Positions 10,901 to 24,542 of a stretch of DNA of 64,000 bases are shown here, piece after piece. The notes beneath the pieces were generated by a model that saw only the letters and a program-made list of their open reading frames with translations, was not told the DNA's origin and searched no databases. The DNA is taken from positions 13,269,245 to 13,333,244 of the forward strand of contig JACBWW010000017.1 of the NCBI GenBank assembly GCA_020086605.1, in the 5' to 3' direction. The DNA comes from Lanius collurio. Taxonomy: Eukaryota > Chordata > Aves > Passeriformes > Laniidae. The position numbers and the translations under genes are program-made. Position 1 is the stretch's first letter. Every line of letters begins with the position of its first letter.

Positions 10901-13900
10901 TAGAAGAAGCAGACCCTAATACATTCCTACTAGTCTCTTACTGTGCTTCTATTTTTCTTTGCAACAGCTAATTTGCTATTGTGCTTTTAATGTCTTTAAA
11001 GAACAACCAGCTACCCTGGCACTTTCCTATATTTTTATATTATTTTTCCCAAGCACAGGTACCTCCCAGGTCCCGAAGCCAGCTAAAGCATACTCTCCCC
11101 AAGCCCATTATCTTTACCCTGCTGCCATCTTTACCATCCTTTCTTTTCTTAGGTAAGTGAAAGCAACTACTTTGAAGCCTTTTTCGCTCACGTTTCCTTC
11201 TATCTTCATTTTTTCCAAAGAGATCTGGTCTATCAGAACAGAATCTACCTGATAAAGCCATTTCTAGAGTCACTCTCTTTGCCTTCTGTCTCCAAGAAAG
11301 AACTCTATGGACTGTCCATCTCACAGGGTCAGCTGTGACCAGATAACTCCTATTCTCTGCCTACAGTGTGACACGTTTTCATAATTATTACTGCCAAACA
11401 GCACATTCCACTGACAGCACCAAACACCTACCACACACACTTGGAGGTTCTTGTGAAAACCTAGGGGGAACTAAATCCATTTTCTCCATGGGCCAAGTGG
11501 TTCAGTACAGAATTCCTGTCTGTGCAGCATAGTTTTAATTTAATCTCAAATGGAAGAAAGATATGCACTGTAGCTCCTGTTTTTCCTAATGACTACACAA
11601 GACAACCCATAACTCAACCCAAAAGAAACCACAGCAATGGTTTCTCTATGCTTTTAGATAAAGTTGATTGTTTTCAATTTAGTGTGAATACAACTTATCA
11701 CTGAAACAGGCATCTTTCCTGAGTTATTTTGCTTCAGTGATCAAAAACCATGTGGTATTTATGACTTTGCTCTCTTATATCATCTAGCACCTCCAGGGCT
11801 GTGTTAGTCACAGCCTCACGGGTGTTTGTATGTTGCTTCTGATTTCTTTCCCTTCAGTTTGGCTTTTAACTTCTCATTTTCTTTGCCATGCACATGCACT
11901 GACAAGACAGCCAGCCAGAGGAAAAGTTTGCCTGTTTCATCTTATGCAATGCTGGCCTTCATAAACTCTTATATTTCTCAGTCAGACCATAGATATCTTC
12001 ATATCATGGCCAAAATGGAAAAGCCATAATGATGCAATTATTGCCTAAATTTCTTCTTTCAAACTCAGCATAACTGAATGAAGCAAAGCAGGTTTCACAT
12101 AAACAAGAAAAAACCCTAATACCCAAAGGAAGGATTTTTCTGTTGTAAAACATTTGAATTATCATGAAAAAAACAAGTAGGTGAGGTGACACTGCTGTCA
12201 AAAAGGTTTACAGGACAGAGCCCAGCTCAATTCTCCTTCTAAATTATCCTGACACAAACCTTAAATTGCACCATCCCATAATTCACATTCTTTATAATAC
12301 ATTTACATCCTCATAAAGCTGCTAATGAAGAAATCAATGTATCACCTGTCCATATCTTTTCAAAAGATTATACAGTTGAAGTGGTACCAAGCTATGATAA
12401 CAAACAGTGCTCTGTAAAGCAACTGGGGTCGAAATATATTTAAAACAGAAGTTCTAAAGGAGCTTCATGGCCTGGCAACACCACAGAACAACTGTAATTT
12501 TTTTGATAATCAAATAAATGGAAGGATCATTTTGCAAAATCAGAGCTAACCTAACTACAAAACTGAGAGGCATTGGTCAGGAAAGAGCCGGGACTTTCTG
12601 CGCAAATACAAGAGGCAGCTTACCAAAACAGAATATTTCGATAGAGCAAACTTAGTGCAATTCATCATTTTATCATACACAAGGAGCAGTGGTTAAAAAA
12701 AACATTTAGAGGGCAAAACCATTCCCTTGGCTAGGAAAAAAGAAAAAAGAGTGATTAACTTGGCATCCACAATGACAGAAGTATTTCTACTTCTGACTGC
12801 TGCAAACCTTAGCTGAGGCTCTAGAAAACACACAGACTCTCCTAAGTAAAGAGGCAGCCTGTGGTAACAGCAAGCACTTCACACCTTTTATTGCCTGCTC
12901 AGAACTGCATTACTTTTGTTCACTCTTCACCAATTAAGAAACATTTCCTAGCATCTTCCTTTTTTGTAGCATCGTTTCTATATGATTCAGGGTTCAGACC
13001 GTAGGTCCAAGTACTGCCATGTCCACACTGCTCACAATCCATTTTATGTGTGTGTTTCTACACAAAGACAGTAATTTAGTCTAATTCACTGTAATTTAAA
13101 TTACTGCAATAGAAATCTTCCCAATTGAGTTTGAAACCATGGCTGGGGAAGCACAGATCCAAACAATGGGGCTTGTCTGAAGGCCACTTTTACAAAAGGA
13201 GTGAAGCTGAAACCCACTCATCCTCAAGGCAATTGGTGTCCTCATGGGAGTGTGCAGGACTCGAAAGGAGCTGCAGGACCCTGAAACTGTCACAGGACCC
13301 TACTAAGAAAGAACATTCTGAAGGACTTTCTTAAAGATAATTTTGTGAGAAGAAAATTATGCTACAGTCAAAAGCCATTTTTTTCTTCTTTTTTTCTTCT
13401 TTAATGAACTACTGGAATTATTAACTCGGAGAGACTAGAGCAGACAGAATTGAAATTAAAGGGTTTTGTAAATCAATCTCTCCCTGCTTCCTGCGTGTGT
13501 GCAAGGCAGTTCCCTGGTTCCAGGGTTTGATTTTGGCAAAGTCAGCAGCTTTCTGAATTGTAACAAATGCTGGCATTATTTCTGGAGCCCAGGAAACTTT
13601 TCATCACCCCTGACACATGACTGTCATGTTTCTGTACCTCCTGGCTCCTTGTTCCTTGAGTACTCTTCTCCTACAGTCTGCAGCTTTCAGCCTCCTCTGC
13701 CCAAAAAAGAATGAGTAGACCCCTCTCCCTACCACTGGAATGCCTTCAGTCACTCCCTTTACAAAGAGGCCCAACATGTAAACTGAGCACAACACCAGCA
13801 AAACTGTATTGCCTATCACACTTGAATTTAAGCACTTAACTGTCAGGTGTCAGAGAGCAAACCCTCCAGCAAAGAGCAAAAAGGTCTTAGCCCAAGCATT

Positions 13901-15233
13901 CTTACAATGACTGATGCTATTCCCTGTTACAGCTAAAGGAGGTCTGGTTATCTGGGATCTAAAAAAAACCTACACAAATGTGGGGTTTAGTGTTTTGCTT
14001 TATTTTGTTTTTAAATTACCTCACAGTTGGTAAAACTGTGATCAAAAATTAAATGTACAGAAAGCAAAGTGATGTTAAATACTAGAATGTGAGAGGCGTA
14101 TTATTCATATGCTATTGAATTACATAGTGGTATGGTAAAACTGTTTTCTGGGCTTCTGCTTTACTGCAAGATAGTAAAAATTGTTAAAAGTTACTGAGAA
14201 GCATGTGAGTATTCTCCAGCAAGGTGGGCCACAACCAGTTGTTTAAAAGATGCAAAATGTGCAAACCACAATGTAATATGAAATATTCATTATGCAGAGA
14301 AATTATGAGTGTTTAGTAAAAGTTTGAAGTATCAAATGATAGTTGTAGCCACATGCCTTTGGTCTTGAGAAAATAGGATATGATTCAAGAGTGAAAAATT
14401 GCTGTAATTGGGAAGCAAAGAGGGACACATTAGAAATGGAGAAATCAAGCCCAATTCAGGCATGTAATGGATCAAAACATTCAGTTTGGTCTGAATAGAG
14501 CAATTATTACCAAAGACATTACTGAAAAATAACCTGTGTTAAGAAATAAGAAAAAGCAATTTTCAATTGTTTAATTTTTCTTCTATATATGCCATTTGAA
14601 AATAGCTAATAATATTTAGTCAAATGACAGCTTCCTTCCCCTCACCCAGCCCTTTATAAAACCTAAACGGACTTGTTATTTTCCACTGTGCTAATTTCCT
14701 GAAACATTACTGTTTTAGAGCAAATATCACATAGCAAAAAAAGCTGTATATCTGATTTCTTATTATAACTGTTATTATATATTCCATTAAACAGAACAAC
14801 TTCCATTCAAAGTTTTTTCTAAACTCCATAAACTTGCCTTTATTTCCTTAGATGGAAACACATCTGCATATAGTAACTACTGTATCTAACAAAAGCATAC
14901 TGTAAGTATGCCAAAGGAAAATCCTAAAGAAATTATTAAACTGTCCATACCACAAGGTCCTTTACTTCATGAAAAAGAGAAGTAACTGATACAGTGATGT
15001 CTCTAGTTTATCTCTGGTAAACTCATCTTTTTGAAAGCCAAAATGAGACTGTTGGTTCCTGCTTCAAGGCACTCCCAAAAAATTCCAGTGGGGCTCTCTC
15101 CAGCCACTGCTCATTACTCAAGAGAGGCCTCACAGAAAGAATTGTGACTGAATTTGGATTTTCCCACCCATGCTAAAACTGTCACAGCAATAAAAACAAC
15201 TCCAGTTTCCATACTTCTACCCACTCCTTATAG

Positions 15234-15361
15234 AACCATAGAATATTCTGAGTTGGAAAGGACCCACAAGGATCACTGAGACCAGCTCCTGGCCCTGCAC
15301 AGGACAACCCCAAGACTCATACCATGTCTCCAAGAGTGTTGCCCAAATGCTTCTTGATTCA
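15234..15361 (-). repeat. CR1 LINE 3' end
   Basis: The sequence has ATAGAACCATAGAATATTCTG, GAGTTGGAAAGGACCCACAAG and CTCCTGGCCCTGCACAGGAC in order, a very recognisable inverted CR1 3' end. It stops near 15361. It is less diverged than most copies in the window. Confidence 0.92.
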
Positions 15362-16265
15362 TTACAATTGTATTATTTTTAAAGACAAAATCTTCAGTCA
15401 TGTGGCTTTCAACAACTGAAGTCCCAGCAGCTTCAATTACATGAATTTGTTTGCTGAACTTTTGCATGACCAGCGACTTCTCAGGCTCTGTGCTTTCCTT
15501 GCAGGCTGCAGAACCTGAAGCTGCAGATACTTTCAGCCAACCATCTTTGCACATCTAGAACAAGCACTAGCTGCTTTACAACACTGACAGCCACTCCTCT
15601 CTCCCGCCTCCATGCACAGAGAGGTGCCGTGAAGAGTGACAACACCATTAGCTGAGAAAGGAAAAATACTAAGCTAATGGAGAGAAAATGCTTTGCTGCT
15701 GGCCATTAGGACTCTTCCACACCACTGGAAATCTCAGCAAGAGAGAAGGGCAGAACTACTCATCCTGCTCTGAGCTTCGCTTTTTTGTGCCCAGCCTGCT
15801 TGGGCATAAACAGCCCCCTGAAGAGGTAGCCTGTGCCTGGAAAAGGAGCAGTGGCTCAGTGGCTTGTGGAGAATCTTCTTGTGCTGGCCATGTGGGGATG
15901 AGAGCACACTCTCCCAGCCAGCACCATATCCATCCCCTGCTCCATACATGGTACGGGACTCCTTGCCCTTTCAAACTGGGATATGGGAATGAGGTAAAAG
16001 CATTGCAAGCCTGGTCAAGGAAGATTATTGAGACAAACAGATTAAAAAAAAAATATTGATCCATTTACCTAGCACACAGAAGTTATCAGTCTCCCTACAT
16101 AGCTTAGAAAATCAAAATTAATGAGCCAAAAGTAAATGAGTAAATATATTGTCATCTACTGCAAAAATTGAGATGATTGTAAAAGTCAAAGAATCTGTTG
16201 TGGTTGGTTTGGGTTTGTTTTGGTTCATTAGAGTTTTTTGGGGAGGGTGGGGAGCAGGGTTTTTG

Positions 16266-16412
16266 TTTTTTTTTTTTTTTTTAAATAATTTCTCATCTTC
16301 CTATTTTACATTAACCAGACTTCCAGCTTTCAAACAGCTGAAGCCTCATTCAAGTTAAGGTACAAAACAGCAGTGAAATATTTTAACCTTTTTTTTTTTT
16401 TTTTTTTTTTTT
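16266..16412. repeat. Paired poly-T tracts
   Basis: There are two long T runs, 16266-16282 and 16389-16412, about 105 bp apart. On the minus strand these read as A-tails. No recognisable retrocopy body lies next to them, so they may be simple homopolymer growth. Confidence 0.8.
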
Positions 16413-16618
16413 AAGAAAAATACCAAAACCGGATCTTTGGACAGTTGTTGCTCTCTTTTGTAGAAACCACACAGCAACCTAGAATTGCACTATTAACATG
16501 TCAGCTCTGCAGCAAGAAAAAAACCTCCCATCCTCTCGGCAACTGGACTTGCTGAGACTGTTATTTCTTTACATGAATATATTCCATACATAGGACATTA
16601 TATAACAAAGCAGAGGAT

Positions 16619-16713
16619 TTTTGTTGTTGTTGTTGTTTAAATAAGAAGGATGCACTTCAGTGAGTTTCATGCAATGAAATGCAATTACTGTGCAATGCAA
16701 TGCAAATGCAATG
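16619..16713. repeat. TTG repeat followed by TGCAA-type short tandem repeat
   Basis: A short TTG run at 16619-16637 is followed by a TGCAA/ATGCAATGAA array to about 16713. Both are short and impure. Confidence 0.75.
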
Positions 16714-19700
16714 TTTAAAAGGCAACATGATCAGAAAATCTTTCACTTATAATAGGTCAGTGAAGGATCCAAGACTATTAACCACACAAAATTTTGCATT
16801 AATTATACTCATTTTTCTCTCATACACATGTAAATTGTGCTGTCACTGTTCATTTATGAATCTGTGAGAAAAGTTTATAAATATTCCATGGACTCTAAGG
16901 CTCTCTTTGTGACCACAGTTAGATTTGCAAACATCTGGAAGCATCCGATGTGCTCTCTCCAAAGAGCAGATCCAACAGTGCAACAGCACAGCAGACTCAC
17001 TCCAGGACAGATGCAGCAGTGTACATGTATTGTTCAGCACTCTTAATTGTACCTAGGAGTTACTGCAACACCTTCTTCTCTTGGCTTTAGTGAGTACTTA
17101 TCCCTAACCAGCCATCTCCAACCATGCCATTATTCCTTTGAACTCTCACGCTGGCTGCCCTTTCTCAGTCACATCAAACATGAGCTGGATGCTTTTACTG
17201 CCAAACTCCACAGCAGTTCTAATACCATTTCTTATGCAACAAGAGATCTACTTCTATCCTTAATCAGCTCACAGTGCTGGCATCCATTGCTGGCTATCTG
17301 TTGGCATAACATGCTTTCCTTTCTGCCTTGAAAGAGCAGAAAATCATAGCACCATCCTCCTTAATACCTCTCCTGTACTACAATGCTGACACAAATGCCT
17401 CCTGCTGATTGAGATCACAACTGACTCCTGTTATCCATTCAGTTCTCCTTTCCCAAAGCCATTTGTTCCATCTGGTTTAAACCTTTGATGAAAGCTCTCT
17501 GCTATGAAGTCAGTTTTCAGTCAGGAAAGGAGTGAAAAATTGAGACTCTACACATTGTGCTGGGATCTTCATCTCTAGGCAAATTCAACAATAGTAGCTC
17601 TTCTAAAGGATCCCCACAAAACCTGAAAGGATTTTTATTGGGGGATCTCAGCTTGTTACATTCTCATAATATTCAAACACCTCACCAGACAAAGGCAACT
17701 GACCTTGTGATTGGTAACTGGGCAAGAACTGCACTGGTGGGCTCTGTGCCCATAACAAAGCACAGTCTGTTGACAGGTTCTCTCTCAGCTCTTACCCTGT
17801 TATAAGCATTTTTGCAGGCCACTGGAAGTAAACTAGTAGTGATGGACCAACATAACTCTGGTGTAACAGGCTGGCAGTTTGACACAGTGGCATTTTATTC
17901 CTTTTTTTCTGTATGGTGCTACCTTTACAGTTGTTGGAATGTCCCTCCTCTGATTAACCATGGGTTTCTACTTTGTCTATGTTTGCAGAAGGAGTAGCAG
18001 GTGAGCTGATGCACTGGTGTCCTGTATTCTAGTTTAATTCAAGCTCCTGAGGCATCGCAGTACACAGAAAGTTGAGGCCCAAGGACCATTGGTCTAACTC
18101 AGTAGGACATTTTAAATGTTTATAAAATTGTTCACATATACACTTTGGGGGGAAAAACTACACTTAAAAAGAATATTTTGTCAGTCTTCTTGACATTCAG
18201 CAGAATGAATAGGATGTATTTCTGTAACACTTCTTGGCAATTCCCTCTACCTGTCCAGAAACGAGAGGTTTCTACAACTTGCCTTGATATTACAAAACTG
18301 TATTTTAGGGTGGAAAGTCATTCCTTCCAAAATTTTTTCCCCTATCAAGATAAGTTTTAACTCATTAAAAAAGCATTTTTTAACTGTAAAAATAATGCAC
18401 GTTCCCTCTATTTCTTACAAAAATATACTGAGGACCATAAAATACATTAGCTTACTTGTGTGACTCACAATCCCAAATTAATCTCAAATATGGCATGTGT
18501 AATTTTGCATCTTTTGAAAATGGACCAAGATGTTCCTGATCTCTGTAGGAAATGAACTATAGAAATATGATGCATTATGATTCCAGCCTCTGGTTTACCG
18601 CAGCAAGTAAAAGCTGTGTAACAACTACCACTTAGCTTGCTGTGGGCTTTTCAGCCTCCACTCTTTCCTGCCTAGGTTGTTCTTTGCCCCAGGCAAGGCC
18701 TGTGCCATTCACTGTCCCCACCTGTCCCTGACCTACATGCTCACCTTTAGAGCCTGATATGATTGCTCTCTGCTCCATCTTCCATCAAATGATCTCAAAT
18801 TATCTCAGATAGTTTCTCAGCCAACATCCAGAGCAGAAAGAAATGGGACCTGCCTCAGCTGTGTCATCATACTGCTGTCTGCTGACATCAAACTGCTAAA
18901 CTGATTCATCCCAAGTATGAGATTTCTTTCCAAAACAGACTCAGTAGGACAGTTTCTTCTGCCTGTATCTCTGAACACACACAACAAAGCTTAATGCACC
19001 TGGCAGGAATCCTCTCTCCAGCAACATTCTGTGTTATAAATGTGATTAGAACAACATCCAACAAGGAGCAGATGTTCAGCTTATCTGAGTGCAGCCTACA
19101 GAGAGAAGGGTATTTCAGAACTGAAAGTCAAGAGTACTGTTACTCTGTACAGATGTTTTCTTGTTTCATTTCCATAAGTAGTTTTCTTAAAAATACACTG
19201 CATGGGACACGTCTTAAAAAGCTGAAGATTCTTTCCTCTAGGAAAAAAAACCCAAACCTAAACATCTAAATACATGGATTCAAACACTCCAGTGAATAAC
19301 TTTGCTGGTAAACAGCAGTGGTGGCTCTAAATGCACTACTAAATGCTGACTTTTGCCATCTATCACAACCCATTCCTAGTGGAATTTGAGAAACTTTCTC
19401 TCCAAATCGTCCTGCCCATGGATCCCATCTAGGAGCACAAAATGGAGATGATGAAAAGATATTCATTCTGATAAACTGCAGGACATCTTAATAGCTGCTG
19501 TGAAAAGCAAACTGCAACAGCCCTGCAAGGCTGCACACAAGCTGAAAAGAAGGTGCCACTTGAACAGAGAAATCTGTTTTATGACAGTTTTCTTTCACAT
19601 ACACTATTATTAACAGGAAAGCTCCACCAAAGTCAATATTGAAATTTATTTTTCTATTTATGCATATCTACACATACCAACTGAAATCCATTGCATTCAT

Positions 19701-20984
19701 GGATCTACATGTGCAGCAACAGGAAGCATCCAAGACTATTCCACACACTCCATACTAACAACTTGCACATGCATAGCTTGGCATGGAAAGAGTAAATATA
19801 AAACATACTCCACATGTAGACTCCTGTTTTTCACATAAAGAACATAATTTCATGTGAAATATAAAAGCTAAAATATAAACACTTGACTGTTTCCTCCCAG
19901 TCTGTTTCAGCCTGGCTGTTTGGCACCCATCCTGTACAGGCCAGAAGTTTCACAGATGGGAGGTTCAAATGCCCAGCAGACACCATGGAAGCTGGATTTT
20001 CCAAGATGCTCACTTCACAAAGACCTGATACCTTTTGATGTCAGTCTAACCTTACAATTTGTAACAATTTCCAATGCAAACTATTCTTAAAAACATCTTT
20101 CAATTGAACACATAAGAATTTGAAATAGATTTTTTTAGAACTTATGCATTACTGGTAGCTTGTTTCCAGGATTAGATACCATTGTATCATTGGGATATTT
20201 GGTAGGAGATGTGTATTTACTTAGATGACAAATCATAAAATACAGCCAATTTTTCAGTCTCAATCTTATCAAACCCTGATCAAATGACAGCAAAATTCCT
20301 GATTCTTAGGAAAAGCACACTATTCCTGTCAGAGAGATTCTTCATTTCCTCTGGATAAAAGAGGAAGTTTTTACAGAATAGCCCGTGAATCTATGAAAAC
20401 TGTAATGATTAAGCTTTTTGCTCACAGATTACTCAAAACTAAAGACAAATACACTTTGCTCTGAACTTAATTTGAGGAAATCCTAATGCTTTCAACAGCA
20501 TTTGGGCAGTAGCTCCTCTTACTGGCTTATTTATCTATTTGTGCATTTAACTTCCACAGAAAAAAAAATAATTGAGTTAAATAATTTCTAAAATTTCATT
20601 TGGAAAAAAAATCACCATACTGTGTTCTTTAACTGGTATGTCATATGTTAGTCATATTTAAAGAACTGCTACTGCAAGAAGATTGCCATGGCAAGCCTTT
20701 CACCAAAGAAAGATTTTAGGTAGCAAATCCTATGAGTTTATTAGAATTTATATCCTAATTCTGAAGGCACAGGACTATCAGTGTAATATCAAGATAAGAA
20801 TGTTGAACTCAGAGAAGACAATTTAATCAGAACACTGAAAAGACTAAACAACAGCATTCATCACTTTGCATGCAACCACTCAAAAAAAAAAAATAAACAA
20901 ATGACTTGCATCTCATTCATTGAGTTTATTCCCATCAATGGAATACCAACTGGAATAAACCTGCTATTCTTCTGTATTATTTAC

Positions 20985-21119
20985 CTCAAGAACTAGCCAA
21001 AGCTGGTCTCCATTTTTCACATCTTTCTTATAGTACATGCCGTAGAATTTGACTACATTTGGATGATCAGAGAGAGCTTTCAAAATGTTGTACTCAGCTT
21101 CAATTTCTTCATCAATATC
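20985..21119 (-). CDS. MYO3A: MYO3A second coding exon (kinase alpha-C helix to hinge, residues 57-101)
   Basis: This 135-bp exon (45 codons, phase 0 at both ends) has no methionine at its start, so a simple ORF scan misses it. The acceptor is GACACTAG|GAT, with a rather weak pyrimidine tract, and the donor is GAG|GTAAAT. The reading starts [13 protein letters not shown] and ends GDQLWLVLE. The conserved alpha-C glutamate, which pairs with K50, is E65 in AEYNIL by alignment with STE20 kinases. The gatekeeper position is L100, followed by the hinge. [11 protein letters not shown] in the middle is the usual beta4 region. A CR1 fragment at about 21400-22057 sits less than 300 bp upstream of this exon, in the intron and antisense to the gene. 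Nothing in the exon is broken. Confidence 0.95.
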
Positions 21120-21399
21120 CTAGTGTCACAAATGAGAAATACATAGCAGTTAATAAATAAATAATGATACCCATTAAAAAAACCCCACAAAGTATTTTCT
21201 GTCAATTCAAATGCAGTTTGAAACAATACAAAGAAAAAAAACAAATAGAACATGAATATACCACTTAGAGAGCTACAAAGCCTGGTTCTGTTCAGTGAAT
21301 ACAAAACAGTTATTTTTTTAAATTTTACTTTGTCCTTATAAATTTCAACTAATGAACACAAGGGATATGACAGAGCAGACCTCAGGACAGTGGGGAAGG

Positions 21400-22057
21400 A
21401 ACAAGGGTCCTGGAGGACAACAAGCAGTCCATGAGCCACCAGCGTGGCCTGGAATCCAAGAAGGCCAATGGTACCCTGGGATGCATTAGGAAGAGCACTG
21501 CCAACAGGTTGAGGGAGGTGATCCTGCCCCTCTACTCAGCACTGGTGAGGCACATCTGGAGTGCTGTGTCCAGTTCAGGGCTCCTCAGCACAAGCAAGGC
21601 ATGGAGTTCCTGAAGCAGGTCTAGAGGAGAGCTACAAAGATGATTAAGGGATTGGAGCATCTCTCTTATGAGGAAAGGCTGAGGGAGCTGGGCCTGGAGA
21701 AGAGACAACTGAGAGGGGACCTCAACAGTATCCAGAAGTGTCTGAAGGGAGGGTGTCAAGAATATGGATCCAGGCACTTCTCAGTAGTTCCAAGCAATAG
21801 GATGAGAGGCAATGAGCAAAAACTCATGCATAGTAAGTTCCACCTGAATATGAGGAAGAAATTCTTTCCTGCATGGGTGACAGAACACTGGAACAGGTTG
21901 CCCAGAGAGGCTGTGGAGTGTCCCTCTCTGGAGAGATTCAAGAACTCTCCAGATATAATCCTGTGCCATGTGTTCTAGAAAGACCCTGCTTGAGCAAGGA
22001 GATTGAATCATATGACCCCACCATCGGTCCCTTCCAACCTTAATCATTCTGTGATTT
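21400..22057 (+). repeat. CR1 LINE 3' fragment, about 660 bp
   Basis: It starts near GTCCTGGAGGACAACAAG and runs through CCAAGAAGGCCAATGG, GAGGAAAGGCTGAGGGAGCTG, GGTTGCCCAGAGAGGCTGTGG and CCCTTCCAACCTTAATCATTC to an ATTCTGTGATT end. This is the standard CR1 3' region on the plus strand, antisense to MYO3A. The open frames inside it are remnants of the reverse-transcriptase ORF and chance reverse frames. Confidence 0.95.
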
Positions 22058-24384
22058 CAAGGCAAAGCCAGTGCAGTCCACAAGTAGGTAGGTAGGTATG
22101 CAGATGCCTTGGGAAATCACATGTTCCTGCTTTGGTCTTAATGGTAACCCCAATGTTACATTTCCCCAGAAATGTTGTAGTTAGAACTACCTCTCTACCT
22201 CTCTGTGCATGAACAAGTATGACCGCAACCACATCTTATTCATTTGCCATCCCACTTTCTAGAATTATCTGGGAATTTTTGTCATTTCCTACTGTCATAG
22301 AAGCTGGTGACATCCATGATCTCTCAGGGTTCTGCTACTGAACTATAATAATCATGGCTTTTTGTCAGACTCTCGTTACAGACCTCAGGTTTCTTAGACA
22401 GTGAGGGAAATCCATTTGGAGGTGAGATATGAGGACCAGTTTTACCAACACATGCACTGGGAGCTGTACAAATCCCTTCAGACCAAACATGGACACAAGC
22501 ATTGGCAGGCTTTAGCAGGCATTGGATGACTCAAGTAAACCCTTCCCACCTGTGCACTGGAATTGTTTATCGAGGGATGATGATTACACTGCATTTGAGT
22601 CATGCTGACAAAATATTCAATCCCTCCTGACAACAGATAAAGGCAAAATATCTGCAGCCATTTCCCTCTCATTGTTTAGATTTCAAAAATAAAGTTAATA
22701 CTTGTTTCAGATTTAAAACATTTTTATTACAATTCACTATTTACAACTACACAAAAAGAAGTGAAAAATCCATTCTAGAAGAAGGCTTCCTTATGAACTC
22801 CATTATCCATATGAATGGATTTCATATCAGTGAAAAGCATCCACTCAGTGCCAAAAACCTGTCTCAGCACATCCAAATAGAAGTGACCATGGCAGAGAAA
22901 GGGGATACTTTGCATTCCCAATGAATGATGCTCCTTCTCATTCTGTTCAACACATCTGCCCCAAGAGGACCTTGCTCACTTGTTTCTTATACAGGTCTCT
23001 CCAATATCCAATTCAAGTTCCTCACACAAAGCCTTTTGTCTTGAGACCAGTTTGACTGGTCTCCAAGAACTTCCTCTGTCACCAGTATCATCATGAATTA
23101 GGCCATTAAACTTTCATATTAATATTACTAGGATAAATTTTCTCACAAGGAGGGAATATTTACAACAGAAGGATTTTAGAGATCTTGTTATTGGAACAAC
23201 TGAAAAACAGCAGGAATTTTCCTCTTTCTAAAAAAGGAAGAACTCACTTTAAAGTAATTTTCCTATAAGCACAAAAAATACAAGGGAGGAAGAAAGAACC
23301 AAAATACTGAAGGTGCAGAGAATGGAAAGAGTGGAAGCAGGGATGAAGGCAGAAAATGCATCTGGCAAAAATAAAAGAAAGGAAAAAAAACCAGTCAAAA
23401 CCCAAGAAATTAAAAACAAAGCATACAATAGTTCTGACTGCCTTGGGGAAATTGGAGGAGAATCAGCCCATTGTCCTACTGTGAATTAATAGAGGTTTCT
23501 ATTTCCTGAGGGGTACTCAGATTTTATGAGATTTTTACAATTATAAGGAGAAATTAAATGAATAGAATATTCAATCTGTGCCTACAAAAATCTTTCTCAT
23601 TATTTTATGAAGTAAAAAAACCTGAAATATTTGGTTGAATTTAACATAATTACCTTCATAAAAGAACTGTGTTAGAAATGGTAGACTGAATATTTTCATA
23701 CTATATATAGAATAATTTGGCTAAGAGTTCTAAAGTACAGTGGTATTTACTTATAGTCCTGAGGACACGATTAGGCCTTCTCAGTTCCATCTTTATATAT
23801 TCTCATTTCAAAACCTTTGCTTTCCTGATTAAGTTTCAAAAAGCTGAACTGTTATTCAGCAAAAAGAATCTGTGCTCTAAAGGATTAAATATAAAATGCT
23901 TATTTGAGTCTTATATCACCCATGATAATGTAGGTCCCCAGTTTAATTTCAAAATATCAGTTAAACCAAACCACATTCCTTTTGCTTTGTTTCCAGTCCA
24001 CCTCTAAAGTGGCCCAATTCTGAAACAATCTTCAAAGAAAAATAATTGTAAAATGTAAAGAAGAAAATACATGAAGTTTCTTTTTCTTCATTGCAATGGC
24101 TCCCTCTGCAGCCATTAATAATACTTTCAGTTTAAATAAAAAGAACTAGTTTATTGCTTTCACTCTATTTCCAATACTGGATTGTCATTTCAGCAGTTAT
24201 ATGGAAGTGCAGCAGCTGCTCCAGACAACCTGTAAATAGGAGAGGGCAAAGAAGAATAGTGTTCTTAGAATAAAAAGGGTAAAACATTTAGTTAAGAGTC
24301 AAGTCTAGGAAGTGTGATGTCGACTGCACTACTGCCACTTTTTCATTAACATAAGGAACCTGTCTTCATCACTTATACATATGC

Positions 24385-24542
24385 CTGTCTTCAATTTCTT
24401 ATATTCCATCTTTATCCATTTTATTTCTTCCATTTTCTTTACATTCTACTCCTTTTTCCTATTTAATCTATTTCTCTTTCCTCTAGCATCAGCTTTATTA
24501 TTTCTTTTCTCTTCCTATCATCATCATTTATTCTTTTTCTGC
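24385..24542. repeat. Pyrimidine-rich low-complexity tract
   Basis: About 160 bp of the plus strand is dominated by T and C (TTTCTTCC, TTTTCCTATTT and similar), without a fixed unit. Confidence 0.7.

Larger units (their letters stand above)
5731..20984 (-). other. MYO3A: MYO3A intron, about 15.3 kb
   Basis: This is the intron between exons 20985-21119 and 5626-5730. It holds an AT-rich microsatellite near 7 kb, a CR1 copy at about 8260-8605, an old CR1-like segment at about 9625-10900, another CR1 end at 15234-15361 and two poly-T tracts near 16.3 kb. Position 6927 is a single undetermined base. I see no extra exon with both plausible splice sites and myosin-like coding sequence. The short open frames in it are unassigned and probably chance. 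Confidence 0.85.

Noticed and set aside
21431..22047. Overlapping open frames on both strands in 21431-22047.
   Set aside because: They lie inside a CR1 3' fragment; the plus-strand ones are remnants of its reverse-transcriptase ORF and the others are reverse-strand noise.
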